64,000 nucleotides of DNA from Actinomadura sp. DC4 (GTDB lineage: Bacteria; Actinomycetota; Actinomycetes; Streptosporangiales; Streptosporangiaceae), in NCBI RefSeq assembly GCF_030406325.1, contig NZ_JAUEQY010000018.1, positions 124,001-188,000 of the forward strand, in the 5' to 3' direction. The position numbers and the translations under genes were made by a program. The number at the start of each line of letters is the position of its first letter. The stretch's first letter is position 1. The notes under the pieces were generated by a model that saw only the letters and a program-made list of their open reading frames with translations, was not told the origin of the DNA and ran no database searches. Of the stretch, positions 25,108 through 33,612 are shown in pieces.

Positions 25108-28026
25108 GTGCTTCGCATACCGGCTGTCGTTTGTCGTGACGACGAACTCCGCACGATCGAGCAGGCGCTGGCCGGAGCGAGAGCGGGCCAGGGTGGTGCT
25201 CTGTTCGTCGTCGGCGAGGGCGGGATCGGCAAGTCGCGGCTGTCCGCGGCGGCCGCCGACCTCGGCTCGGCGGCCGACATGTGCACCCTCCGCGGCAGGG
25301 CCAGCCCGATCGGCCCGACCGCGCCGTTCCGCCTGCTGACCGAGGCGCTGATGTCCCTGCAGCGGTCCGGTGAGCCGCTCGACGTCACCGAGCTCGGCCC
25401 CTACCGCCCGGTCCTCGCCCGGCTGGTGCCCGACTGGGGCGCCCCGGCGCCCGCGCAGGAGGCCGGGTCGCTGGTGATCCTCGCCGAGGCGGTGCTGCGG
25501 CTGACCGCCCTCGCCGGACGTGAGCGCGGCTGCCTGATGATCCTCGATGACCTGCAGAACTCCGACGCCGAGAGCCTCGCCGTCGTCGACTACCTCGTCG
25601 AGAACCTCGCCGGGCAGCCCGCGATGCTGCTCGGCGCGGCCTCCAGCGACCCGTGCCCGGCCCTCGACCTGGCCCGCTCGGCCGCGCAGCGCGGCTCCGC
25701 CGGCCTGCTCGAACTCCGCCGGCTCGACCGCGACGAGATACGCCGGCTCGCCGGGTCCTACCTGGAGTGCGACGCGCCCGAGGTCCCGGAGGAACTGGCC
25801 GAGCAACTGTGGGCCGACAGCGGCGGCGTCCCGCTGATGGTCGAGGAGATGCTCGGCGCGATGCTGCACGACGGCCTCGTGGCGCGCGACCGCGACGGTG
25901 GGGGCTGGCACATCACCGGCAAGCTCCACACCAGGGTGACCGGTTCGCTCACCCGCACCATGGCCGCGCGGCTCGACAAGATCGGGCCGCAGGGCCGGGA
26001 CCTGCTGTCGGTCGCGGCGATCCTGGGCCCGCGGTTCCCGGTGTCGGTGCTGCAGGCGGCCACCGGCCTGGGCTACCGCGAGCTGCTCCGGCAACTGCAC
26101 GCCGAACTGACCGCCGAGGTCGTCGTCCCCGACGACGAGACCCCCGACTGGTACGCCTTCCAGCACCCGCTCGTCGTCGAGGCGCTGCTCACCCTGCTGA
26201 CCCCGGACGAGCGGAGCGAGTACGCCCGGCGCGTCGCCGACGCGATGGAGTCCGTGTTCGAGGGACTGCCGGGCGACTGGTGCCAGGCGTCGGCCGCCCT
26301 GCGGCTGCAGGCGGGCGACACCGCCGCCGCCGGACGGCTGTTCACGGAGGCGGGCCGCAGGGCGCTGGCCGAGGGCGCGGCCGACACGGCGGTCAACCTG
26401 CTGGACAGGGCCCTCGAACAACTCGACACGGGTACCGACGCGCAGGCGCGGGCCGACGCGCTCTCCTCGCTGCTCCTGGCGCTCGCCGAGGCGGGACTGG
26501 TGGAGCGGGCGGTCACCGCGGCCGCCGAGCTCGATGAGTTCACCGGCCTGCTCGACCGCGACGCACGCGCCAAGCTCCACACCCGCCTGGCGTGGGCCGC
26601 CGCGGTGGCCGGCCGGTCCGACGACGGGCTCGCCCAGGTGGAGATCGCGCGCCGCCTCCTGGGCCCGGACGCCACCGACCGCGACACCGCGCCGGTCGAC
26701 GTCGTCGCCGCGCACCTCATGCTCGACCTGCCCGGGCCGGACCAGGTGCGCCTGGCCGAGAGTCTCGCGCGGCGCGCGGCCGACGTGGCCGAGAGCGCCG
26801 AACTCCCGATGGTCGCGTGCCAGGCGTGGCAGCTGCTGGGGGCGCTGAGCCGCCGGCGCGACCCGCAGGAGGCGACGGCGTGCCTCGAACACGCGCGGAG
26901 CCTCGCCGTCCAGTACGAACTGCCCATCGAGGAGATTCACGCGCTCATCCGGCTCGGCAACGACGAGGCGCTGCGCGACGGTGTCATCGGCCGGCTGGAG
27001 CACGTACGGCAGGAGGCGTCCGACGCCGGTGCGGTGACGGCCCGGTTTCAGGCCGAGACCTGTCTCATCCTCCAGTCGATCCTGTTCGGCGACTTCGAGG
27101 ACGCCGGCCGCCTGCTCGACCAGGTGCTGGAGTCGACCGCGCGCCTGCGGCTCATGGAGACGCTCCGGTACGGTCTGCTGCTGCGGGTCATCCTGGCCGC
27201 GCACCAGGGGCGGCGGCGCGAGATGGACCTCGCCTTCACCGAGCTGCGCCGCGAGACGCCCGAGCACGCGCAGCTCACGCCGCGCGAGCACGGCCTGGCG
27301 CGGGCCTGGTGCGCCCTGCTGGAGGAGGACCGTGAGCTGGCGCTCGAAGAACAGGGCCGCGCGATGGCCGCCGAGGAGGACAGTCCCAGCGTATTCCCGC
27401 TGACCGGCCGCTACGGCATGCGCCTGCTCCTGCAGGCCCTCGACGGAAAGCTGGACTGGCCGGAGTACGAGGCGACGGTCGCGGCCCCGGCCAGCCGGCT
27501 GCGCTGGGACCGGCAGTTCGCGCTGTTCGCGAGCGCGGTCCTCTACGGCCGCGCGGGCCGCGGCGACGACGCCGCGGAGGCGGTCGAGCAGGCGGTCCAG
27601 GCCGGCGAGCCGTACGCCACGGGCCGCAACCTGGGGCTGCGCCTGGTGGCCGAGGCGGCGATCGCCGACGACTGGGGCAACCCGGTCGAGTGGCTGCGGG
27701 GCGCCGAGGAGTACTTCCACTCCTGCGGGGTGAGCGCGGTGGCCGGCGCGTGCCGGGCGCTGATGCGCCAGGCCGGCGTCCGCGTCACCCAGCGCCGCCC
27801 CGGCTTCGACGAGATCCCCTCCACCCTGCGGGCGGTGGGCGTCACCGTGCGCGAGTACGAGGTCTTCCAGCTGCTGGCGCGGCGCCTCGGAAACCGGGAG
27901 ATCGCGACGCGGCTGCACCTGTCGCCGCGCACCGTCGAGAAGCACGTCGCGTCCCTGCTCGCCAAGACGGGCCTGCCCAAGCGGACCGCCCTCAGCGACC
28001 TGGCGGAGCGGACGCTGCTGTCCTGA
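25108..28026 (+). CDS. LAL-family ATPase transcriptional regulator (LuxR C-terminus)
   Basis: About 972 residues, typical for large ATP-binding LuxR regulators. Walker A GEGGIGKS lies near residue 36 and Walker B-like CLMILDD near 142. A long alpha-helical TPR-like middle follows, and a LuxR helix-turn-helix sits at about 905-965 (VTVREYEVFQLLARRLGNREIATRLHLSPRTVEKHVASLL). I prefer GTG 25108 (VLRIPAVVCRDDELRTI); the frame is open to TTG 25081, which would add a TTA codon. No clear ribosome site precedes either, so leaderless initiation is possible. It is the probable activator of the lanthipeptide genes or of the whole peptide region. Confidence 0.9.
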   Translation: MLRIPAVVCRDDELRTIEQALAGARAGQGGALFVVGEGGIGKSRLSAAAADLGSAADMCTLRGRASPIGPTAPFRLLTEALMSLQRSGEPLDVTELGPYRPVLARLVPDWGAPAPAQEAGSLVILAEAVLRLTALAGRERGCLMILDDLQNSDAESLAVVDYLVENLAGQPAMLLGAASSDPCPALDLARSAAQRGSAGLLELRRLDRDEIRRLAGSYLECDAPEVPEELAEQLWADSGGVPLMVEEMLGAMLHDGLVARDRDGGGWHITGKLHTRVTGSLTRTMAARLDKIGPQGRDLLSVAAILGPRFPVSVLQAATGLGYRELLRQLHAELTAEVVVPDDETPDWYAFQHPLVVEALLTLLTPDERSEYARRVADAMESVFEGLPGDWCQASAALRLQAGDTAAAGRLFTEAGRRALAEGAADTAVNLLDRALEQLDTGTDAQARADALSSLLLALAEAGLVERAVTAAAELDEFTGLLDRDARAKLHTRLAWAAAVAGRSDDGLAQVEIARRLLGPDATDRDTAPVDVVAAHLMLDLPGPDQVRLAESLARRAADVAESAELPMVACQAWQLLGALSRRRDPQEATACLEHARSLAVQYELPIEEIHALIRLGNDEALRDGVIGRLEHVRQEASDAGAVTARFQAETCLILQSILFGDFEDAGRLLDQVLESTARLRLMETLRYGLLLRVILAAHQGRRREMDLAFTELRRETPEHAQLTPREHGLARAWCALLEEDRELALEEQGRAMAAEEDSPSVFPLTGRYGMRLLLQALDGKLDWPEYEATVAAPASRLRWDRQFALFASAVLYGRAGRGDDAAEAVEQAVQAGEPYATGRNLGLRLVAEAAIADDWGNPVEWLRGAEEYFHSCGVSAVAGACRALMRQAGVRVTQRRPGFDEIPSTLRAVGVTVREYEVFQLLARRLGNREIATRLHLSPRTVEKHVASLLAKTGLPKRTALSDLAERTLLS

Positions 28027-28044
28027 CCTTCCCTGATGAGGGCG

Positions 28045-28074
28045 TTGACGCGCGATCAAGGGTGAAGCTACATT
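28045..28074 (+). promoter_or_regulatory. Predicted sigma70-type promoter of the tetR-badI operon
   Basis: TTGACG at 28045-28050 and TACATT at 28069-28074 are separated by 18 bp. The expected transcription start falls near 28081, inside the palindrome at 28080-28101, a classical arrangement for repression. Confidence 0.6.
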
Positions 28075-28079
28075 CGCAC

Positions 28080-28101
28080 CGAATGAACGTTGATTCATTC
28101 G
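28080..28101. promoter_or_regulatory. TetR-type operator palindrome
   Basis: A perfect inverted repeat with arms CGAATGAA and TTCATTCG around a 6-bp spacer (CGTTGA), directly after the predicted -10 box and 26-35 bp before the TetR start. Its size and place fit autorepression by the adjacent TetR protein. Confidence 0.75.
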
Positions 28102-28135
28102 TGGTGGAGATCCATTCACCTGAGAGGTGGTGGCC

Positions 28136-28831
28136 GTGGCCGCCCGCGGAGAGGCGCGCAACGCCGAGGAGGCGGTTCGCGCGGTCCGCACGGAGTGGCG
28201 GACCCGGCAGCTCCTCCGCGCCGCCGCCCGGCTGATGGAGCGGGAGGGCTTCCACGGGGTCTCCATGCAGGCGCTCGCCGACGAGGCGGAGGTCAGCGTC
28301 GGCCTGATCTACCGCTACTTCGGCGGCAAGGAGGACGTCCTCCTCGCCGTGATCGTCGACGTGCTGAACGCCTTCGGCGAGCGCGTCCCCCAGGCGATCG
28401 CCGCTGCGGGCGACGACCCCGTCGAGCGGATCACCGCGGGGTTCCGCGCGTACTGCGAGGTGATCAACGATCACCGGCACGCCGCGGTCCTCACCTACAG
28501 GGAGAGCAAGACGCTCGGCGAGGCGGGCCGGGAGCAGATCAAGCGGCTGGAGGTCCAGACCGGCGAACCGCTCCGTACGGCGATCCGGGAGGCGATGGAG
28601 TCCGGCGCCCTGGTCGGCACGGACCCGGATCTTCTCGCGTACGACCTGCTCCTGCTGGCGCACGCGTGGGCGCTCAAACACTGGTACTTCGAGCGCACGC
28701 TCGACTTCGACGGCTACGTCGCCCGGCAGGCCGCCCTGGTGCTACGCGGTGCGATCGCCCCGCGCCGCCGCGCGCGGTACCGCCACCTGCTCGAACCGGC
28801 CGTCACCTCTGAGGAAAGGCACATCGAATGA
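28136..28831 (+). CDS. TetR-family transcriptional repressor
   Basis: 231 residues from GTG 28136; GTG 28127 in the same frame adds three. GAGAGG at 28122-28127 favours the later start. The N-terminal helix-turn-helix is typical (LMEREGFHGVSMQALADEAEVSVGLIYRYFGGKEDVLLAVI). The C-terminal ligand domain is all-helical. It is the first gene of the alicyclic-acid operon, its stop overlaps badI (ATGA), and a perfect palindrome lies at its promoter. Its effector is probably an acyl-CoA intermediate of the encoded pathway, by inference from position. Confidence 0.9.
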   Translation: MAARGEARNAEEAVRAVRTEWRTRQLLRAAARLMEREGFHGVSMQALADEAEVSVGLIYRYFGGKEDVLLAVIVDVLNAFGERVPQAIAAAGDDPVERITAGFRAYCEVINDHRHAAVLTYRESKTLGEAGREQIKRLEVQTGEPLRTAIREAMESGALVGTDPDLLAYDLLLLAHAWALKHWYFERTLDFDGYVARQAALVLRGAIAPRRRARYRHLLEPAVTSEERHIE

Positions 28832-29616
28832 CCGGATACGAGGACATCCGTTACGAGGTCGAGGACACGACCGCGATCGTCACCATCGACCGCCCGCACC
28901 GTTACAACGCGTTCCGCGGGCGTACGGTCGAGGAACTGATCTCGGCGTTCCGCGCCGCCTGGGCGGACAGCCGCGTCCGCGTCGTGATCCTCACCGCCGT
29001 GGGCGAGAAGGCCTTCTGCACCGGCGGCGACGTGAAGCAGCGGGCCGAGACCGGCGACTACGGCCCGACCGAGAGCGGCCTGTTCGAGATCGACTACCTG
29101 CACCGGCTGATCCGCGACGTGCCCAAACCGGTGATCGCGGCGGTCAACGGGCTGGCGATCGGCGGCGGGCACGTCCTCCACGTCCTGTGCGACCTCACGA
29201 TCGCCAGCGCGACCGCGCGGTTCGGCCAGGCGGGGCCGAGGGTCGCCTCCTTCGACGGCGGGTTCGGCACCACGTACCTCGCCCGCGTCGTCGGCGAGAA
29301 GCGCGCGCGGGAGATCTGGTACCTGTGCCGCCAGTACGACGCCGAGACCGCGGAGCGCTGGGGGCTGGTCAACGCGGTGGTGCCGCCGGAGGAACTGCTG
29401 GACGAGGCCAAGCGCTGGGCCGCGGAGATCGCCGAGAAGAGCCCGACCGCGATCCGGTTCCTCAAGCACTCGTTCAACACCGACACCGAGCACCAGGCGG
29501 GCCTGGCGAACATGGCCACGGCAGCGCTGGGCCTGCTGGTCGACTCGGAGGAGGGGCGCGAGGGCGCGGCGGCCTTCGCCGAGAAGCGCCGTCCCGACTT
29601 CGGCCGGTTCGCCTAG
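28828..29616 (+). CDS. badI: 2-ketocyclohexanecarboxyl-CoA hydrolase (BadI-like crotonase)
   Basis: 262 residues of the crotonase superfamily, in the ring-cleaving branch related to MenB. The oxyanion segments AFCTGGDVKQR (about 65-75) and NGLAIGGGHVLH (about 108-120) are present. SFDGGFGTTYLARVVGEKRAREIWYLCRQYDA matches BadI rather than ordinary enoyl-CoA hydratases. BadI opens the ring of 2-oxocyclohexanecarboxyl-CoA to pimelyl-CoA. The badH-like dehydrogenase downstream, which makes this ketone, strengthens the call. The dehydrogenase and ligase of the same pathway are broken here, so its present substrate supply is uncertain. Confidence 0.85.
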   Translation: MTGYEDIRYEVEDTTAIVTIDRPHRYNAFRGRTVEELISAFRAAWADSRVRVVILTAVGEKAFCTGGDVKQRAETGDYGPTESGLFEIDYLHRLIRDVPKPVIAAVNGLAIGGGHVLHVLCDLTIASATARFGQAGPRVASFDGGFGTTYLARVVGEKRAREIWYLCRQYDAETAERWGLVNAVVPPEELLDEAKRWAAEIAEKSPTAIRFLKHSFNTDTEHQAGLANMATAALGLLVDSEEGREGAAAFAEKRRPDFGRFA

Positions 29617-29620
29617 CCTC

Positions 29621-30067
29621 GTGGACTTCGCCGTCGGTCCGGAGCACGACCACTACCGCCGAGGGGCACCTCGTTCGGCACTACGCCGCCGACGACCGGG
29701 CCGCGCGGATGCGCCCGGAGCTTCCCGCCCAGCCGGCCGGGACGGGGCTGACCGATCGGCACCTTCCAGAGGCTTGTCGTTCCCGCTGGTAGAGCAGGCG
29801 ACCTCCCTCGGGGCCGCCCGGCACCTCTGCTACGAGGCCTCTCCGGCGCAAGGACAACGAACATGGTCAAAGTGGCGGGCGCCCAAGCCGGCCACCGAGG
29901 TCGTTCACCAGGCGCTGCCGGCCTTCGGCCGCACCGGTTACGCGACCGAGAGCCCGCAGGGGCAGCGGCTGCGTGACGTGGTCGGGCTCGAGATCGGCGA
30001 CCATACCGCCCGGATCGCCAGGCTCGTGGTGGCCCGCCGCCTCCTCGGCCGTGAGTACGCCCCCTGA
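29621..30067 (+). pseudogene. Remnant of an acyl-CoA dehydrogenase (AliB/BadJ-like)
   Basis: An open frame of 148 codons that is plainly a shortened relic. The start MDFAVGPEHDHYR resembles an acyl-CoA dehydrogenase N-terminus, then the homologous reading shifts frame (LVRHYAADDRAARMRPEL). The last 70 codons return to the family C-terminus (KWRAPKPATEVVHQALPAFG, then GYATESPQGQRLRDVVGLEIG and IARLVVARRLLG). About 230 residues of the normal 380, including the FAD-binding middle, are missing. Position between badI and badH suggests it once encoded cyclohexanecarboxyl-CoA dehydrogenase. I infer it is non-functional. Confidence 0.8.
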
Positions 30068-30082
30068 CCAAAGGAGTCCTTC

Positions 30083-30811
30083 ATGACGATCGCAGTGGTC
30101 ACCGGCGCGGGGTCGGGCATCGGCCGGGCCGTCGCGCTGGGCCTGGCCGAGACCGGCGCACGGGTGGTCGCGGCCGACCTGGACCTGGCGGCGGCCGAGG
30201 TGACGGCCGCCGAGGCATCCGGATCGGTCACCGCCCACCCGGTGGACGTCGCCGATCCGGACGCGGTAGAGGCGCTCCGCGACGCGGTGTGCGGCGGCGT
30301 GGGCGCGCCCGACGTCCTCGTCAACGCGGCCGGCTGGGACATCACCGCCCCGTTTCTCGACACCGATGCGGACTTCGCCCGCAAGGTCGTCGACATCAAC
30401 TACCTCGGGCCGGTCCACCTGTGCCGCGCCTTCCTCCCGCCGATGATCGAGGCTGGCGGCGGCGGCCGGGTCGTGAACATCGCGAGCGACGCGGGCCGGG
30501 TCGGCAGCTCGGGGGAGAGCGTGTACGCCGGGGCCAAGGGCGGCGTCATCGCGCTCAGCAAGTCGCTGGCCCGCGAGATGGCGCGGTACCGGATCAGGGT
30601 CAACTGCGTGTGCCCGGGGCCGACGGACACACCGCTGTTCCGCTCGTTGCCGGACGATCTGCAGGCCGCGCTGATCAAGGCGATCCCGTTCCGCCGGCCG
30701 GCCCGGCCGGAGGAGGTCGCCGCGGCGGTGCTGTTCTTCGCCTCCGACGCGGCGTCCTTCATCACCGGCCAGGTGCTCAGCGTCAGCGGCGGCCTCACGA
30801 TGGCCGGCTGA
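30083..30811 (+). CDS. badH: 2-hydroxycyclohexanecarboxyl-CoA dehydrogenase (BadH-like SDR)
   Basis: 242 residues, classical short-chain dehydrogenase. The cofactor motif VVTGAGSGIGRAVAL (TGxxxGIG) is at residues 5-19, NAAGWD at about 80-85, the catalytic Ser in DAGRVGSSGE and YxxxK in VYAGAKGG near 149, followed by NCVCPGPTDTPLF. The GWDITAPFLDT and SDAGRVGSSGESVYAGAKGG segments are close to BadH, which oxidises the 2-hydroxy to the 2-keto acyl-CoA used by BadI. AAAGGAG precedes ATG 30083. It is intact although both flanking pathway genes are broken. Confidence 0.85.
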   Translation: MTIAVVTGAGSGIGRAVALGLAETGARVVAADLDLAAAEVTAAEASGSVTAHPVDVADPDAVEALRDAVCGGVGAPDVLVNAAGWDITAPFLDTDADFARKVVDINYLGPVHLCRAFLPPMIEAGGGGRVVNIASDAGRVGSSGESVYAGAKGGVIALSKSLAREMARYRIRVNCVCPGPTDTPLFRSLPDDLQAALIKAIPFRRPARPEEVAAAVLFFASDAASFITGQVLSVSGGLTMAG

Positions 30812-30837
30812 CCCTCGCGACGAGGAGGCCAGCGCCC

Positions 30838-31690
30838 ATGACCGAGCGAAGCGAGAGCACGGCCGCTCCGGCCCCATGACCTACATCCGGCGGCGTACCG
30901 GCGGCTCTTCGAGCGCGAGTTCACCCGCCTGGCCGGCCTCCGCCACAACGTGCACCGGTACGCCGGGAGGGCGGCCGTGCACGCTCTGGACCGACCCGGC
31001 ACGAGGACCTCTACTACGGGGGTCGCCGCCGTGACGCACACCCTCAGCACGGCGGCCGACGACCCGCTCAAGAAGCCGATCCTGACCGGCTCCGGCGGCG
31101 AGGACCTGCTACCGCTCATGCCAGTGGTCTCACCCTGACCTACGCCGAGCCGGGCGACCGGGTCGAACGGCCTGGCCGACACCGATGCCGGTCCGGTCGA
31201 CGTGGTCGTCCACCGGCTTCAACGGCCCGGAGTTCGCCCAGCTCTACCTGGCGACCAGGCGTGCGGCGGGGCCGACTTCCGGCCAGCGCTCCTGGCGGCC
31301 GTCGGCGGGGGAGAGCCGTTACCCGGGGCGCTCCGCTTCGAGAACCTGTCCGCGGACGCCGCGCGCCCCGGCCGCCGATGTGTACGAGGAGACCACACGC
31401 CTCTACACCTCCGGCACCACCGGAGTGCCCAAGGGCGCGCCGCCGACCGGCGGCGTCCCGAACGAGCGGTGGGGGCGGCTCGTCGTGGCCGACGTCGTAC
31501 GCGCTGATCCGTCCCTGACGGCGGCCGGCTGCGAGCGGCACTGCGGGGAGCACCCGATGCTCGCGGCGCGCAGGCGGCCCCGGGTCTACCGGTTCGTCGA
31601 CGGCCTCCCGCTCGCCGCGACCGGTAAGGAGATCCACTATCGGGCGCGGGGTACGCCCAGGGGGGCTGTTCGGGACCGTGTCGTGAGGCG
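30838..31690 (+). pseudogene. Remnant of an acyl-CoA (cyclohexanecarboxylate) ligase, multiply frameshifted
   Basis: GAGGAGG precedes ATG 30838, but the frame stops after 13 codons (TGA 30877-30879). Beyond it, pieces of one AMP-dependent ligase appear in order but in different frames: AYRRLFEREFTRLAGLRHNV from 30893, LTYAE near 31137, FNGPEFAQLYLATR near 31217, the adenylation motif YTSGTTGVPKGAP near 31405, and the C-terminal RFVDGLPLAATGKEIHYRAR near 31590. Much of the middle is deleted, with roughly 280 codons left of about 520. Judging by the operon it was the cyclohexanecarboxylate-CoA ligase (AliA/BadG type). Confidence 0.85.
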
Positions 31691-31731
31691 GGGCCCGCGT
31701 CCGGCCGGGGCCGGACGCGGACCGGCGTGCT

Positions 31732-32922
31732 CTATCCGACGTCGACGGTCAGGCGCTGCGGGTTTCCGTCGGCGGCGGCGCCCGAGACGTCCGGCTGCCC
31801 GTCGGGACAGACGTCGTCGTACGGGAAGGCGTAACCGATCGGGGTGTGGGCGTGCACGATGCGCGCCCAGTGGTTGGTGGTCGTGGCCTTGTAGTAGTCC
31901 GACTCCAGGGTGCCGTTCGGCTGGTCGGCGCTGCTCAGGATCGTGCTGCGGTTGAACGCCGCGGCGATGCGCGCGAGCAGCCCCTTCTTGCTGTCGGAGT
32001 CGGCGGGGTTGTTGGCGAACGGCCCGTCGTTGCAGGTGAAGATGTCCTTGGCGGCCGGCCGCGCGAACGTGCTTCCGTCGTCGAACGTGAGCACGCCGCC
32101 GCTGACGCGCCCGGTGCGGACACCGCGCCCGCCCTGCAGGTCGACCCTGAGGTCGGTGCCGGCGTACTTGTCCCAGACCTGTCCGACATAGCCGTCCCAG
32201 TACGAGGCGAAGGCGCCGGAGTCGCTCGCCATGTGGTCCTGCGGCGCGATGACCCGCAGGACGCCGCCGCCGTCGCGGATGACGAGCTTGTCCCAGGGCC
32301 GGCCGTCCGCCTGGCTCTGCGCGACGAGCGCGTCGGCGACGGCGTCGACCGCGCCGGCGGGGGCGGCCGCGACGGTGTGCGTGGAGTCGCCGACGAGGGC
32401 CAGCCCGATCGGCAGGGCGGTCAGCAGGTCGACGTAGGAGATGTTGGCGAAGAGCTGTGAGGTGTTGTAGGTGAACTCGGCGAACGACCACGTCCTGCCG
32501 TAGTTCGCGTCGGAGGGATTGGCGAACGCCGGCTCGACCAGCCCCGGGCCCGGGTTGACGTAGAAGTCGAGCTTGTCGTTCTTCACGAAGTAGAGGCGCG
32601 CCGCGTACATCTGCCTGAGCGTGAGGTTCGCCTCGCCGCCGGCGCCGACCGGGATCGAGCAGTCGACGGGCAGCGGGGTCTGCGGGGCGGAGGGGTTCTC
32701 CAGGTAGTACGGCGTGCTGTCGGCGCGCAGCAGCATCAGCCGGCCGGTGCCCTGCTCGCGGCCGGTGATGTAGGCGTTCACCGGGGTGGGCCCGTGGTTG
32801 GCGAGGGTGAGCCCGCACGTGGCGGGCGTGGCGGAGGCGGGCTTGCCGAGCAGGTCGTGCCCGAAGGGGACGGTGAGTGCGGCCGCTCCGGCCGCAGCGA
32901 GAAACGATCGACGGGTGACCAA
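31732..32922 (-). CDS. Secreted GH64 family beta-1,3-glucanase
   Basis: 396 residues. A twin-arginine signal TRRSFLAAAGAAALTVP opens the protein and cleavage after ASA is expected, so it is exported folded. The rest matches glycoside hydrolase family 64 (laminaripentaose-forming endo-1,3-glucanase): early LTLANHGPTPVNAYITGR, IPVGAGGEANLTL, then TWSFAEFTYN and WDKYAGTDLRVDLQ. It starts at TTG 32922, supported by AGGAGAG a few bases upstream. It is divergent from the GH3 glucosidase and both could act on beta-glucans of fungal walls. No carbohydrate-binding module is visible. Confidence 0.9.
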   Translation of the reverse strand: MVTRRSFLAAAGAAALTVPFGHDLLGKPASATPATCGLTLANHGPTPVNAYITGREQGTGRLMLLRADSTPYYLENPSAPQTPLPVDCSIPVGAGGEANLTLRQMYAARLYFVKNDKLDFYVNPGPGLVEPAFANPSDANYGRTWSFAEFTYNTSQLFANISYVDLLTALPIGLALVGDSTHTVAAAPAGAVDAVADALVAQSQADGRPWDKLVIRDGGGVLRVIAPQDHMASDSGAFASYWDGYVGQVWDKYAGTDLRVDLQGGRGVRTGRVSGGVLTFDDGSTFARPAAKDIFTCNDGPFANNPADSDSKKGLLARIAAAFNRSTILSSADQPNGTLESDYYKATTTNHWARIVHAHTPIGYAFPYDDVCPDGQPDVSGAAADGNPQRLTVDVG

Positions 32923-33612
32923 CGGAACTCTCCTGGCGGGGTCGGTTCGGTTGCCGTTGTCCTGACGGGAAGGTCACGAAAACGTTACGACGGTAAGGTT
33001 CCGGATCCGGCCTCTACTGTCAAGAGTCCTTCCAATAAACACATGAGACGTCCGGGCGCGGCTCCTGACGTCAGGCCCGCCCCGGACGCGAGGCCTCGAT
33101 CGAGCGTTCGGGCGGCCCGCACGGTGCCCCACCCGGCGCCGGCCCGCGCAGCGGCTGACCGGCGACCGTGCGAGGCGCGGGGGTGAGAGCAGGCGCCATG
33201 GCCCGCGACGGACGCGGTTCGCATTGGCCGGGCGGGCCGGCCCGCGCGAGCGGCTCGTACCCCGCTGAGTCCCGATGCCCGGGCGGGACCACCGGCCGTG
33301 GCGGTCCGCGCACGCTCGCTCCGGCACGCCCGGGACGTGAAGGCGTGTGCGGAGGTCGTCTTCGGCGGGCGGTGGATCGGGTGCGGGCGGTCTTGACCGG
33401 GTGACGGCCGCGTGACTTACTCCTCCTAACGAAGCCAGTGGATCATGGGTCCGCGAGCGTGACGGGCCCGTGGCCGGCGTCCCCGAGGGCTTCGTCGAGG
33501 AGGGCGGGCCGGTGTCGACTCCCCACGCCTCACGCCGCCGCTCACCCGTGCCGGCCGCCGCCCGTACCCACCCGGCGAGGCGTCTCCCGCCCACCGGGTC
33601 GAAGGGATGACC
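32923..33612. other. Divergent intergenic region between GH64 and GH3 genes
   Basis: About 690 bp with no convincing gene; the short open frames in it are GC-biased and match nothing. Close to the GH64 start there is an A/T-richer stretch (32975-33045) including CGAAAACGTTACG, which resembles half of a LacI-family operator. Promoters for both glycosidases should lie here. Confidence 0.5.

Noticed and set aside
25099-28266. A 1055-codon minus-strand frame opposite the LAL regulator
   Set aside because: Shadow; the plus strand encodes Walker motifs and a LuxR helix-turn-helix.
29621-30067. Reading 29621-30067 as a real small protein
   Set aside because: The frame is a mosaic of acyl-CoA dehydrogenase ends with a shifted middle and has lost the FAD and substrate core, so a pseudogene is the simpler reading.
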